Shown: one piece after another, positions 46,601-55,999 of the stretch
Position numbering within the stretch: position 1 is the stretch's first letter
Layout of the letters: every line of letters begins with the position of its first letter
Assembly: GCA_951394405.1 (NCBI GenBank)
Contig: OX596335.1
Location: forward strand, 1,984,001 to 2,048,000
Length of the DNA stretch: 64,000 bases
Direction of reading: 5' to 3'
Origin: Coprinellus micaceus
Taxonomy: Eukaryota > Basidiomycota > Agaricomycetes > Agaricales > Psathyrellaceae
Position numbers and translations under genes: made by a program
The notes under the pieces: model-generated
The model's database searches: none
Told to the model about the DNA's origin: nothing
Seen by the model: only the letters and a program-made list of their open reading frames with translations

Positions 46601-47461
46601 ATCATACTTCGTGCTGGCTGGGAATTTATCGGCGTTTTTCTTGCTAAACACGTCGAAAAATTCATGGTACGCTTCCGGTAATTTGGCCTTGATTTCTGCT
46701 TCGGTTTTCTCTTCGATTTCATCATCGAAGTCGTCAAACTCATCAAATTCATCGGGAAGTTCGGAGTATTTGGGGAGGATGAGTTTGCGTGATAGTGTGG
46801 TTCTTGCGATATGAACGTGGGTGTATTCTTCTTCTACGTCTTCATCGTAGAAGTAGACTTCAATTTCTATTTCTGTGTCGGTGTCAACGATGTTGATGTT
46901 AGTGTCGATTTCGGTTTCTGGAATTTCGATTGGAATGGCGTTGATCTCGGTATCTCGCCAAGTAAGAGTTCCAAGTTTCCAATCGATCATGGGGTTTTCA
47001 TCTTGAAGCCATGGGAAGCCTAAAATTAGTGTCTGTTTTCCCAGGCCACAAATTAAAAGCTGGTGTTTCTTCGTTTTCTTGCCAATCGTGAGAGGTAGTC
47101 GTACATAATGGGTAATCGTTCCATATTTGTTGGGTGTTCCATCCACGTTCTTCGCTTCGAGGGGATAACGAAGTTTCGTGATGGGCAATTGATTTCTTTG
47201 AACAAATTTTTCATCAATAAATTTTCCTCCTGCTCCGCAGTCAATAAAACCCTGAGTGGTGATAGTTCGGTCGTCGTGAATGATCGTGATGGGAATGTGC
47301 ATGCTTTGGTTTCTTATTTCGGCTATCAGCATGGATCGGATGCACAGCGATGGAGAGATAGTCGAGTTTTCCTCCTTCACTGAAAATCCTCCATCTTTCC
47401 AATGGAAAGTTCTTGGAATTTTGCGAAGATTTCCCTTTCTTCTTCTCCCGTGTATTGACAT
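43682..47461 (-). CDS. pol: Ty3 pol polyprotein with chromodomain
   Basis: 1,259 codons. Order: aspartic protease (FIDCGAGGKFID), reverse transcriptase (FFKIDLKWGYNNVRIKKG; VYMDDVLGAG), RNase H (IEADASKHASGAVLTQ, YDRELLAI), integrase zinc domain (HHDAATIGHPGELG ... CAECQQ), integrase core (SIDFITDLP, VVDHG, LISDRGPQFAAKTF, HPQTDGGTERVNQEIEAYL), GPY-type end (GPFKVIEIIG) and C-terminal chromodomain (EYEVEGIINHRV ... FLIKYLGYDENESKWL). It overlaps gag by 85 bp in the -1 frame, so expression probably needs a -1 ribosomal frameshift rather than the ATG at 47461. The RT carries an unusual insert before the YMDD motif. Chromodomains steer such integrases to methylated-histone chromatin. Confidence 0.95.
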   Translation of the reverse strand: MSIHGRRRKGNLRKIPRTFHWKDGGFSVKEENSTISPSLCIRSMLIAEIRNQSMHIPITIIHDDRTITTQGFIDCGAGGKFIDEKFVQRNQLPITKLRYPLEAKNVDGTPNKYGTITHYVRLPLTIGKKTKKHQLLICGLGKQTLILGFPWLQDENPMIDWKLGTLTWRDTEINAIPIEIPETEIDTNINIVDTDTEIEIEVYFYDEDVEEEYTHVHIARTTLSRKLILPKYSELPDEFDEFDDFDDEIEEKTEAEIKAKLPEAYHEFFDVFSKKNADKFPASTKYDHAINVKDTFDPRRMKPYILSPDQEKEVKDFLKENLKLGRIRPSRSPMGSPVFFVKKKNGKLRLCQDYRYLNEHTISDAYPIPRIDDLLKRFQKAKYFFKIDLKWGYNNVRIKKGDEWKAAFMTQGGLFEPTVMFFGLKNSPPTFQRLMDDVIHEHDEIEEPPKMELTRTNNVRDIVHAHEELEEAPWVEVYMDDVLGAGETKEQCRKEAKRTLAKLRKAGLPANIDKCVFEVEEVDFLGFIIGHGKIRMDPDKIKGLTDWPVPTKLKELRSFLGFGNFYRRFIKNYSKIAVPLHALQGKDVPFVWSDECNTAFNTLKEKFTSYPVLHLPDPDKPYQIEADASKHASGAVLTQLDENGARHPICFMSKTFDSAQRNYEIYDRELLAIIRALEEWRPFIQGSPFTTTVYSDHQNLTYWRNPQRLSPRQARACLTLSKYDFELKHQAGTKMFQSDALSRRPDLCQDDEDPKEVTMLPENLFVNLIDTALQEQILNSDKMEQEATDALRLILEEGPTDLQNDLEDWTVETKDDKHMLFRKGKAYVPEDIELRRKIVKLHHDAATIGHPGELGTFNAVREHYWWPGMRKFVKAYVKGCAECQQFKINRQPVKPTLLPIVGPESNRPFTQLSIDFITDLPTSKGYDSIMVVVDHGLTKGVILEPCNKTITAKQTADAFIRRVFTDYGLPDKLISDRGPQFAAKTFRDLLEKLKINSSLSTAFHPQTDGGTERVNQEIEAYLSIYCSANPSTWSQALPILQFVHNSRRHADRTHTPFELIMGTQPRALPEAFDKTNFPANEERFKDLQKSRNEALSAHELARSRMIERTSRTWKPFKVNDEVWLEAKNLKLHYRSKKMQPKRLGPFKVIEIIGSRAYRLELPSQWKIHNVFHISLLSPFKTTDTHGPSYPQPPPDVINGEEEYEVEGIINHRVKRNGEKEFLIKYLGYDENESKWLREDELGNCQEILDEYKEDNGLSL

Positions 47462-48384
47462 AGAAGGGAGTGAATGTTGACTGCTGCTTCCTGGATAGGA
47501 ACTTTCTTGGTGGAAAGTGTGGAGACTTGTCGGTTGTTCTGGTCATTTGGGGGTGGCCGTTGTCTCGGTACATAATTTCCTGATTGAGATCCGTACCGTG
47601 GTGGATATCCCTGATTTCTCCTTGGGGAACGGCAATCTCTGGCGAAGTGACCTTCCTTTCGGCAGTTGAAGCATGCCTTCTTATTTAGGAGTTCCCTTCT
47701 TTCTTCCGTGGTAATCGCGTCTACATCCATGGCATTTGGATCTCTTGCGGCCTGTCTTCCAGGGTTTGGCCTGAATCCTTGCGATGCAAATGGTCTTGAC
47801 AGCCCCATTCGTTGTTCCTTCTCCCTTCTCCATTTTCCATCAGAAAGGATGGCCTTTTCCACCCAATCTTCGAAAGTTTCGGGTTCATCCAAATAAGACT
47901 TCATTTTATCAACAATTGCTGGTTTGAGTACACCTTTAAGGTAGTCTAGTGCGACTCGGTCGTTGTTGATAAGGGAGAAGTTTGCTGCGGCAGCAATTTG
48001 TCTCCAATTGGTAATGAAAGTCTGGGCGCTTTCTTTGTCTTGCTTCTTGTTCTTCAAGTAGTATAGGGCGTCATCCTGTACGTACTTTTTCCTGAAGTTC
48101 TTTTCGAATTTGTCCCAAAAGTCTTTGTATTTGTCGGATTTGTATTCCTCTGAATCCATGTATAGCTTTCTCCATACTTCGGCTTCTCCATCAGTGAGTT
48201 TGGATAACACGAAGATGACCTTCTTTCTATCTTTGTCTTTGTATTGTTCTTCGTAGTAATCGAAGAAAAGAGAAAGAGAGTCTTTGAATGTGAGAAAGTC
48301 ATTTCGGTCTCCGTTGTAATTCTTGACGTTTACTTTGGCTTCGGAGTTAGTGCTGGTGACATTGATGGAAGTGGAGTCAACCAT
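47377..48384 (-). CDS. gag: Ty3 gag
   Basis: From the first ATG of the predicted transcript (48384): 335 codons with a capsid-type core (FLTFKDSLSLFFDYYEEQY, KYKDFWDKFEKNFRKKYV, SAQTFITNWRQIAAAANF) and a CCHC zinc knuckle CFNCRKEGHFARDC. The reading frame is open for a further 272 codons upstream without any ATG (48385-49201). The protein may therefore be longer if initiation is non-AUG. Confidence 0.9.
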   Translation of the reverse strand: MVDSTSINVTSTNSEAKVNVKNYNGDRNDFLTFKDSLSLFFDYYEEQYKDKDRKKVIFVLSKLTDGEAEVWRKLYMDSEEYKSDKYKDFWDKFEKNFRKKYVQDDALYYLKNKKQDKESAQTFITNWRQIAAAANFSLINNDRVALDYLKGVLKPAIVDKMKSYLDEPETFEDWVEKAILSDGKWRREKEQRMGLSRPFASQGFRPNPGRQAARDPNAMDVDAITTEERRELLNKKACFNCRKEGHFARDCRSPRRNQGYPPRYGSQSGNYVPRQRPPPNDQNNRQVSTLSTKKVPIQEAAVNIHSLLCQYTGEEEREIFAKFQELSIGKMEDFQ

Positions 48385-49201
48385 GTCGATGTCTTCGTCT
48401 TCGAGTTCGACTTTAGGTGGGGATTCGGTTTCCTTTACTTCTTTGATAGATTCTTGTCTTTGAATCTGTTGTGGTGGTTCGAATGACTTCTTTGATCCTC
48501 CTGGCGTGTTAGTTCTGGATCCTTTCTTGGAAGTTGGGCGAGTGTATGGCTTAGTTGCTCTCCCTTTTCCTTTGGAAGATGCTTGTTCTTCTAGAAGCTT
48601 TCTAGCGAGTTCTGCTTCGAATTCGCGTTTGGTCTTAAGTTCCTGTTCTGCTTGTTCTCGATCTTCTTCGAGTTTCTGTGCTAATTCTTCAGCTAATTTA
48701 GCGTCTTCTAGATCCTTTTTGATCTGTTCTTCGGCTTCTTTAAGCTTCTCAACCTTTTGCTTTTGGTTGAATTCTCTTGTGGCGATAACTCTTGCTTCTT
48801 CCTCAATTACTCTGTATCTGTCACGAGTTGCTTTATGTTGCTTCTCGTATGCTTGGTGTTTCTCCTTTGATTTGGTAACAAGTCTTTCGTCGTGTTCGTC
48901 TTTTTCAGTTACTGGTCTGGATCCTGCGTCTACTTGCTGATCTTCAATTGGGTTATCGAGTCTATGTGGACACGGTTGATAATAGCAGCGGTACCAGACG
49001 GCCCCTCCCTTTTGAGATGAATCGTCAAATGAAGTGTCAGCTTTATTGATGTAGTCGAAAGCGTGGACGTGGTCGATGCAGGAGAGTTCTTGATTAGACG
49101 AAGTTGTTGAAATAGTTTTCGGAGAACCTGGGGCAGACGTGTTGGGCGAGCCGTTGTTGCGCTCGTTGGTGAGGGCAACGTAATTGTGGAGCTTGTTATT
49201 C
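48385..49201 (-). other. ATG-free open frame fused in frame to gag
   Basis: 272 sense codons from just after a TAA at the LTR edge to the gag ATG. The encoded stretch contains YVALTNERNNGSP and then a strongly charged, coiled-coil-like region rich in Lys/Glu (KVEKLKEAEEQIKKDLED, KLEEDREQAEQELK), followed by a Ser/Lys-rich linker. No ATG occurs in any frame here or in the LTR part of the leader. Confidence 0.8.
49190..49199 (-). other. Primer-binding site of the self-priming type
   Basis: ATAACAAGCT in sense orientation, 2 nt after the 5' LTR. It is fully complementary to AGCTTGTTAT inside the LTR (49465-49474), about 27-34 bp after the TATA box, where the RNA should begin. There is no tRNA-like TGG. 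Tf1 primes in this way with the 5' end of its own RNA. Confidence 0.8.
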
Positions 49202-49500
49202 TGTTACGACCTCGATGAGGGAGTTGGACAAGTGTCCGACAATTGGTCGACTCTGGGCAGGTCAATGGTCAATGATGCAATGATTACTTAACTTAGGTAT
49301 CGAGTACGATGTTGACGATCGTTGTATCTGATACTACCAAGAACTATGTTGACGATAGCTCGCTTGGACTTAGGTGTTGGTCGTTGTCTTATTGGCTTAA
49401 TTGGCTTGCTCTTAGTTGTCTTTGGGTTTTGGCACAAGGCACTGTTTGATAACGGGGAAAAAGTATAACAAGCTAAAGTACATGGGTCTAATCTATAGGG

Positions 49501-49508
49501 TTTATATA
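49501..49508 (-). promoter_or_regulatory. TATA box and predicted RNA start of the Ty3 element
   Basis: TATATAAA in sense orientation. The predicted transcript start is at about 49474, the first base of the sequence complementary to the PBS. Confidence 0.7.
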
Positions 49509-49544
49509 CCCATGGATACTAGTCGCTAAGAGTCACTATAACAA

Positions 49545-49646
49545 TGAGTCAATATAAATATGAGTCGATTACAGTCAAAGACAAGTCATACTTAGTCTAG
49601 ACAGACTAAGGATGAGTCGAGTATGAGTCCTAAATAAGATGACTCA
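49545..49646 (-). promoter_or_regulatory. Cluster of TGA(G/C)TC motifs in U3
   Basis: Five exact TGAGTC/TGACTC hexamers in about 100 bp upstream of the TATA box, two extended to TGAGTCA and TGACTCA. These are bZIP (AP-1/Gcn4/Atf1-type) sites. The 3' LTR has the same set at 42406-42507. Confidence 0.55.
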
Positions 49647-49798
49647 ATAATCGTCATAACAAGTCAACGAAAGTCAACTACTTTAACCCAAACACAAATA
49701 ATAATACAAAAGAGTTTGGCCAAAAGAAAAAGAATAAGTCCTAGACCAAAGATAAAAATATAGCGTATATTACAAGACATATGAAGTGAAGCGTAATA

Positions 49799-49803
49799 CC
49801 AAC
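49799..49803. repeat. Target-site duplication, right copy
   Basis: CCAAC, matching 42058-42062. Confidence 0.9.
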
Positions 49804-51479
49804 GTTCAATGCCCCTGCCCGATAGGTGCGCGCTTGGCGAACGTCTGCGATGTACTTCAAGTCAAGTCGGGGCGTATGGAGGCTGAGACCAGGCGGACGG
49901 GTGAGTGAGTGTGAAGGCGGATGATGGGGAATGGGGAATGCGGGGGCTTCGTCTTGAGCGGGTGGGGGGTCGGGATGGGTTCTAGGCGGAGAGTGTGGGG
50001 GCGCCCGCCTTTCGTGGTGGGTGCTGGGAGTCGGACACAGAAACTGACCAGGGATGTTAGCCCTGCCACCTTTCCGCCAGCACCTTCATCTGCCTAGTGT
50101 CGTTGAGATGACGACCCTCCCTTCGACCTCCACAGCGCCCTACCCTCACGAACACCCAATAGCCCAATCTTGACCCTCCCAACTCCCCTCCATCTTCCCC
50201 AAACCCACCAAAATCCAACGAGCCGCCTTCAAGGAGGGGCGCAGCGTCGGGCCTCTGGTTCCAAGGTCGAACGCCATTCATGACAACAAAGGTGGGAGTG
50301 CGAGGGACGTCCAAGTTGTCGAGGACGATGGTGATGATTGGGGTAAGACGTTGACCAACTTGGGCTTCGTGTTATTCGCGTCGTAATTGGGGCCTTGGGT
50401 TGGTGGGAGATGAGGAAGGGAGGGGTGGGTTGGTAAGAACGTAAATAAAGACAGCATATGTTTGTCATGCGAGGTACTCCCCTATCCTCATTTGCAGGAT
50501 CGAGGGTAGGCATAAGAGCGCCGCCGTGGCCTTCCCTTTGTCGGACATGTCGTAGCCCTGCTCCCTATACAGTAGGAGTAGGCCAGCGCCTCCTCGTAAC
50601 CCTGCTCGCACCCCCGCCTGCACTCCCCTCGTCCCTCCACTACTCAGGTCCCATACCGCCTCTCTTCTCTTCTTGTCAAGGCCCTCGCTACTATGCTGTC
50701 GTCGTGTTCGTTAGCGTGACATTGGCTTCACGGTCCTCCATACCCTCGCACTCATCCCATTCGTCCTTTCGCCTCTTCCACCCCTCGTCTCACACCCGTC
50801 CCACCACCTTCTATCCATCCTCCTCTTCCATTCCGCAGCCACACCCGTCGTCGAGGGTAGGGCGGGCGGACAGAAAGGGTCAAAGCAAGTCCGCACCCCT
50901 GGGAGTGAGGGCACTGGGCTACGTACCCGCACCGCCCATCACCACTCATGTTTGCACTCCGATGCGATGAGCGAGGAAAGAGAGGAGAGGAGAGAGGAAG
51001 GGTGATGAAGGGGAGGAGCGAGGTCTAGAGTCCGGTGCTTAGATCTGACCTGCGCAGCCGCAGGTAATGGAGATACGACTCGAGATGGTGATGCGAGTCT
51101 GGAGGGAATCGGGGTGGTGGAGATAAGAATCGAGGTCGCTGTCTTGGCAGGACTCGACGGGGGAGGCGCTGAGTTGATCCTGGGCACATCGATCGGGTTC
51201 GGTGACGGGGTGGTCGGTGTTCTGAGAGCGGGCGCGTTTGGAATGGACTCGCCTCTCCCCACAGCAACCCCTTCTGGTTCCAACAGCGCGCGCCAGACGA
51301 GACCGAGCGCCCGACATCCATCTCTCTGCCTGCCAATCCCCTCGCCACCTCCTTTCCTAGCATCCATCTCTCCCCTGAGGGCAACGAACCAGGGACCTTG
51401 CCATCCCCTCTGCACGATCCGAGGGCTAGTGGGGTTATTGGTGTTGGTCTCGAGACGCGTCGAGCTCGAAGGAGATAAT

Positions 51480-51536
51480 CTACACAGTGAACGAGGTCAG
51501 TAACGATTGATTTATATTCAACGAAACTCTACTCAC
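51480..51536 (-). repeat. 57 bp intron-like module B
   Basis: Minus strand GTGAGTAGAG ... TACTGACCTCGTTCACTGTGTAG with the same length and core as module A (41410-41466). Confidence 0.65.
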
Positions 51537-51862
51537 CTCTTGTAGACCTTACTCTCCTCGTCTCCTTCCTCCCGCTGCCTCTCCACCACACGCTGACTTC
51601 AACGACCCCTACCCAGCACGAAATGCCCGCGCTGACTCAAACCTCGAGTCCCTCCCTTTCCCCTTCACTGTTCTCCGGCCGCTCTCCTATAGACCTCAAC
51701 GCGCTGCCAAAGTTGAGCTCAATGCCTCGAACGACGAGGGCGAGCTGCTCAGCGCTATCCTACACCACAACAACCTTGCCTGGGCGCCCTTCTGTGTGAT
51801 TGCGAAGGTGGAGGGAAGGGCGAGGTCGTGCGTTCGGGTTCGTCGATGTCGGAGGCGAAGAT

Positions 51863-51919
51863 CTAAAGTGTGAACGAGGTCAGTACCGAATCGTTTCTAT
51901 CGAACGAAGCCTTGCTCAC
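51863..51919 (-). repeat. 57 bp intron-like module C
   Basis: Minus strand GTGAGCAAGG ... TACTGACCTCGTTCACACTTTAG, 326 bp from module B. The flanking DNA does not resemble that of B. Confidence 0.65.
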
Positions 51920-52991
51920 CATTCGTAGACCTCGCCCTTCACCCTCCACCCCCTTCCAGCCCCACCTTCTCCTGCCCACTTCGACGTCCTCCCCACCCGC
52001 CAACACCCTCCAACCAACCTCCAACGGCCCCGACAACAAACGCGTAAGTACACGCCCTTGCTACCCCAAACCTCGACCACCTTACCTCGAAGCTCGAGGT
52101 CTGCACCCCACACTTCTTCTGTGTGGCCTGGGCATTCAGAGATTAAGTCTGGGGCCGCAGGAACGTCGAACCTCATTCGCCGAGATGCGAGATGAGAGGG
52201 ATGGAGGGGAGGTTGGGGTTAGCTGGAAGGTTCGGTAGTGGTTGTGGTCGCCATCGTTGTCTCCTCGAAGACCGCATCCGTTGGGTGTCGATCTGATGGC
52301 GTCTCGGTACCCCACTCGTGCTCCTGTGCCCACCCTTCCATCCTACCCTACTCCACTCCACATCCACCTCCTCCCACCTCCTATCTCCACCCCGATATCC
52401 CATCGCGAGGCCCCAACCTCCAAGTAACTTGCGCGAGCACTGGAGATAAGCGTCGAGGCCGCTATCCTCAGCCCAGTTTAAGGCTGTCTTGGAGGCAATG
52501 AGCGCGGCGCAGGATGGGTCTTGGAGGGAAGGGGCAAGGATATGTGGAGGGGGTGTTGCGGCCGTGAATCTCGAAGCTCGGTTAGTCGGCCGTGTTTGCT
52601 GGGTGGTGCTCGTGGAATGGGCATCGGTGGGCTCTCACTCTCCTTCCTACGCTTCTACCCCTCACACCTCCCGCACCTTCTCCTCCCATTCTCCACCCCC
52701 ATTCTCTGTGCCCAGCCCCTCGGCATTCGACACTCGATGATGTGGACGCCGTCATGGTCGAGGCCAAGGTTGTGGCATTCGTGAAATTGACGTTGAGGAG
52801 CGTCCTTTTTGGAGATGGCGGTCGTCGCAATCGGGGGGCGTGGGCTCGGCGATGTCGTGCTTTGGGTAATGGAGGCGGTTGTTGGCGACTTGAGGATGAG
52901 TGGGAGTGCTGGAGGTCCCCGCATCGTGGTGTTTGTCATTGGAGGGGGGCTCGTGGGTGTTGATCTATGTGGGGGCGAAATTTGGCGGCAA

Positions 52992-53048
52992 CTGAAGACG
53001 GAAAGTCAGTTCCATTATCGTCCATTTGCAATATACGGACTTACTCAC
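52992..53048 (-). repeat. 57 bp intron-like module D
   Basis: Minus strand GTGAGTAAGTCCG ... GGAACTGACTTTCCGTCTTCAG. Again exactly 57 bp, but the inner sequence differs from A-C. Confidence 0.55.
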
Positions 53049-53190
53049 CTGTCTTCTTCGCACGTCGCTCCTCCACAGCGTGTAATGTACCCGTCTCGGC
53101 GTCATCGTGCCCTGGGGTATTGGGCTTGTGTAGGAGCCGTCAAGGTTGTTGAGAGAGATGGGACCGAGACTGGCGACGATTTAGGTTATG

Positions 53191-53224
53191 GTCAGGTCAT
53201 GTGATCAAGAAATCCGGGCAGGCC
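53191..53224 (+). repeat. 34 bp dispersed repeat, copy 1
   Basis: Begins GTCAGGTCATGTGATCAAG and ends GGGCAGGCC; copy 2 lies at 57769-57802 in the same orientation. The first 19 bases are identical. Each copy stands about 210-250 bp before a gene (53445, 57982). Confidence 0.75.
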
Positions 53225-53398
53225 CTGTCCAGTTTATGCCTCGTCCATCGATCGGGGCGACGAAGTGCTGGGGGTCAGTCCAATGTCTTTCCCTCTTCCA
53301 AGACTGGGCTTGATCCCACATTGGGAGCTTCGAGCTTAGTTCACTGCCGCTCAATTGTGAGAAACCTGCTCAGAAGACTGGGACTGTTCTTTTTGCAC

Positions 53399-53405
53399 GT
53401 ATAAG
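53399..53405 (+). promoter_or_regulatory. TATA box of the 53445 gene
   Basis: GTATAAG, about 45 bp before the ATG. Confidence 0.5.
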
Positions 53406-53444
53406 AACGTTGAGCCGCGCGTTCCTGTTGCCCACCTTCCGAAT

Positions 53445-54717
53445 ATGCCTCTTCCAAGCCCCGACAAGTGCAATGCCATTCAGCGGCAGAGCTACCACGA
53501 CCTGGTCATCTGGTCGCCCCTGGCCCAGTCAATGGTCATCTGTGCATGGTATGGGACTCAAGCTTCGCTATCTGGGTTGGTGATAACTGTTGGCCGCATC
53601 TACAGGCCACTCCAGGACAACGGCATGCCTCTCCCCGCTACCTTGTTCAGTCAATATCTCGAGGCGCGCGGTCTTCATATTGATTGTTTCTGTGTCATCC
53701 CTTTCCCCTCCGGTTCGGTGCGACCTTGTCGAATAATTCACAAAAAGCAAGGGGGGCCTGTCGTGGCTCTTTGTCATTACTACCCTGGTCGCTGCGCGTT
53801 TGTCCGTGAGTTGCGCGATTGCCAGGTCTGGGTCGAAACCTTTACTGATCATGGTCTCCCTAGTCAATCTATCACTTATTGCGAAGAGTACTCCTCACAT
53901 GTCTGTGTATAAAGACTTCCCGACTCTTGGTATGTTTCACCGCCCGTACGATGCACTCGATTAAGATTGTTTATGGTATCCTAGTGTCTCCAAGTGTTCC
54001 CAATATGAGCCTTCTCCTAGCAGCATTCAAGGCACGGAAGATACACGATGGGACCATTTGTGTATTTGTGGGATATATTGGGGAATACAATCCTGATGTT
54101 GTCCAGTTGGTCGGAGATCCCAACGGCCATTATGAGGGTCTCGACGAGGAGATCCTACGTGTGTGCTACTGCCCCTCACCGATGACTTGCGTTGCTAACT
54201 TACATCTACTGCAGGGTCGGTCTCCTATCAACGCTACCTCATTTCAAGCATCGTCAGAAAGGCCGTTGGTGAAGCCATTTCAGACATGCAGCCGACCATC
54301 GAGCCCACACGCCTGAAGCACGCATCGAAGTCCACCCAGCCCGGACCCATTGTCAAGCGTACGAAGACTGCAGATCCAAAAGGGAAGGGCAAGAGCAAGG
54401 ATCCCAACCCTCACGTTGAAATCATTGTGATCTCTGATGACGAGGCTCCCCCCGTCCCTGCCCAAGTCGGAGGGGGGAAGTCGTCTTCATTCCATCCCAA
54501 CCCTGCCGCCTCCACATCTCAGAGTGCTCAGGGTGAGCCCTTTTATCGACCGGCCACTACTGAGCAAGCCACTCTGGCTGCAATGGCCTGTGGCAAAGGT
54601 ATCCCTCTTGGGGATGCGACTAGCCTTGTAGGTTTGTGCCCCTTCTGCCGGCACATTTTCCTTTTTTCAGCCTTGAAGGCTCACTTGGCCGGATGCCTTG
54701 CTACTCACAATAATTAA
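53445..54717 (+). CDS. Unknown protein with SUMO-interaction-like motif and C-terminal zinc finger
   Basis: Four exons (53445-53805, 53864-53929, 54024-54158, 54215-54717) give 354 residues. The N-terminal 190 residues look globular (LVIWSPLAQSMVICAWYGTQ, VGRIYRPLQDNGMPLP, KARKIHDGTICVFVGYIGEY) but match no family I know. After LISSIVRKAVGEAISDMQ the chain becomes disordered, with a basic nuclear-signal-like stretch (KRTKTADPKGKGK) and HVEIIVISDDEAP, a textbook SUMO-interaction motif (hydrophobic core plus acidic tail). The C-terminus GLCPFCRHIFLFSALKAHLA, followed by GC, can form a Cys/His zinc finger (C-x2-C ... H-x4-C). A nuclear role is plausible. It is an isolated gene inside the low-complexity block, preceded by the 34 bp repeat. 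Confidence 0.6.
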
Positions 54718-55929
54718 CTGTACCCTCTCTCGTTGTTCTGTACTGCAAAATGCTATTGTGATGCTATCGACACCTGTATTGCGCACCCCTTCCTCCCTCC
54801 CTCCCTTCTGCATACGGTGACCTTGACCCTCGCTTGCAGTGTGAATGTAAATGTGAAAATGTGATTAGGGTACTGTCGCAGCGTGGGGAGGGTCGTCATG
54901 CTTGCAGAGGCGTTTAACATTTATTAAATGAATGGTAAGCATCTCTCTTCGCCTGTTTTTCGCCGTGTTCACTCACCTTGCCTCGTCCCCTCCCCTGCCA
55001 AACCACCACTCGATCTCCCGATCTAATGCCCAGTGCAATGGCTATAAACGAATGGTAAGCATCTTCCTCCCTTCTCTCCACCACATCCACTCACCTTCCC
55101 TTGACCCCTACCCCCGATCCTCGCTGCCCCGACTCATTCACCTACGAAAATCGCGTCTAGGTACCTCTTAATCGAACGAGCACTCACCCTGCCTAGAGGC
55201 TTGCTCCCAGGTACCCGGAAGGTAAACACCTTCCTTCCCTCCCCTCCCTCCGGTCACCCACCCCTTCTCTCTGCCGTCCATCTCCAATTTCCTCCACCCG
55301 GTCGTCGACTCCCACAACAGGCTGCACCCTGGAACCTCGACCTCCCACCACCCAAACGCCGCCTCCCCTCGCTCAATCTCCCTCGCGCCGACGGATGGAA
55401 ACAGCCACCACCACCTCAAACCCCGACTACCACCCACCCAACCCCACCCTCGCAGACGCCCAATCGCCCGCCTCGAGACCCCGAGGCTCGACACGGCGGA
55501 GATCGAACCCTCGATCTCGAACGTCGACGTCGACTCCCATCCACCCGACTCGTCGAGTCCTCAACCACCCCCAAAACGGGCCTTGTACACCCAAACACCG
55601 CGCTCTGTCCCCGCAGGCCCCGTACGCCCCCAACACCGTGCTCACGAGCCCAAGCACACCCTCGAAGTGGGGGAACTCGACGAAGGGGATTGGGTGTCCA
55701 GATGTGGGGAGCGGAGAGTGGAAGGTACACGGTGGCAAACAAGGAGAGAAGATTCCGAGACGGGACGACCCGTCCCCGCCTCCCCTCCCAACACACAAAA
55801 ATCGTGAGTGCGTACCACTCACCCCGTACATCGAACACTGCTCACTGCACTTCACAGGCGGGGGTGTCTGGGGACCCACGGCAGCTTGGGATGATGCGGA
55901 GGGTTGGAAGGTGTCTGGACGAGACAAAG

Positions 55930-55999
55930 GTGAGTAAATACCACATGTACGATGAAGGAATGAACCACTTACCTTGATCTCCCATTCTTCAAACCCTAG
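55930..55999 (+). repeat. Intron-like module, 70 bp, plus strand
   Basis: GTGAGTAAATACC ... TTCAAACCCTAG in GC-rich low-complexity DNA. Confidence 0.4.

Larger units (their letters stand above)
42063..49798 (-). mobile_element. Ty3/gypsy chromovirus, apparently complete and recent
   Basis: A 7,736 bp element with 597 bp LTRs that read as identical, a CCAAC duplication, a self-priming PBS, polypurine tract, gag, pol and an extra ORF, all read on the minus strand. The chromodomain at the end of pol and the self-priming design place it with the Tf1/sushi-like chromoviruses of fungi. Identical LTRs mean recent insertion. No stop or shift disables pol. Confidence 0.95.
49202..49798 (-). repeat. 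5' LTR of the Ty3 element
   Basis: 597 bp and reads the same as the left LTR along its length. It drives transcription to the left. Confidence 0.95.
49804..53190. other. Low-complexity accessory block, middle part
   Basis: Continues the C/T- or G/A-biased sequence of the left part. 51210-51480 is a diverged copy of 41280-41409 (shared TTTGGAATGGACT and GGTCTCGAGACnnGT landmarks before the intron-like module). No protein family recognised. Open frames on both strands reflect composition. Confidence 0.45.

Noticed and set aside
48506..48940. 144-codon plus-strand open frame inside the Ty3 element
   Set aside because: It is the reverse of the Lys/Glu-rich open frame fused to gag.
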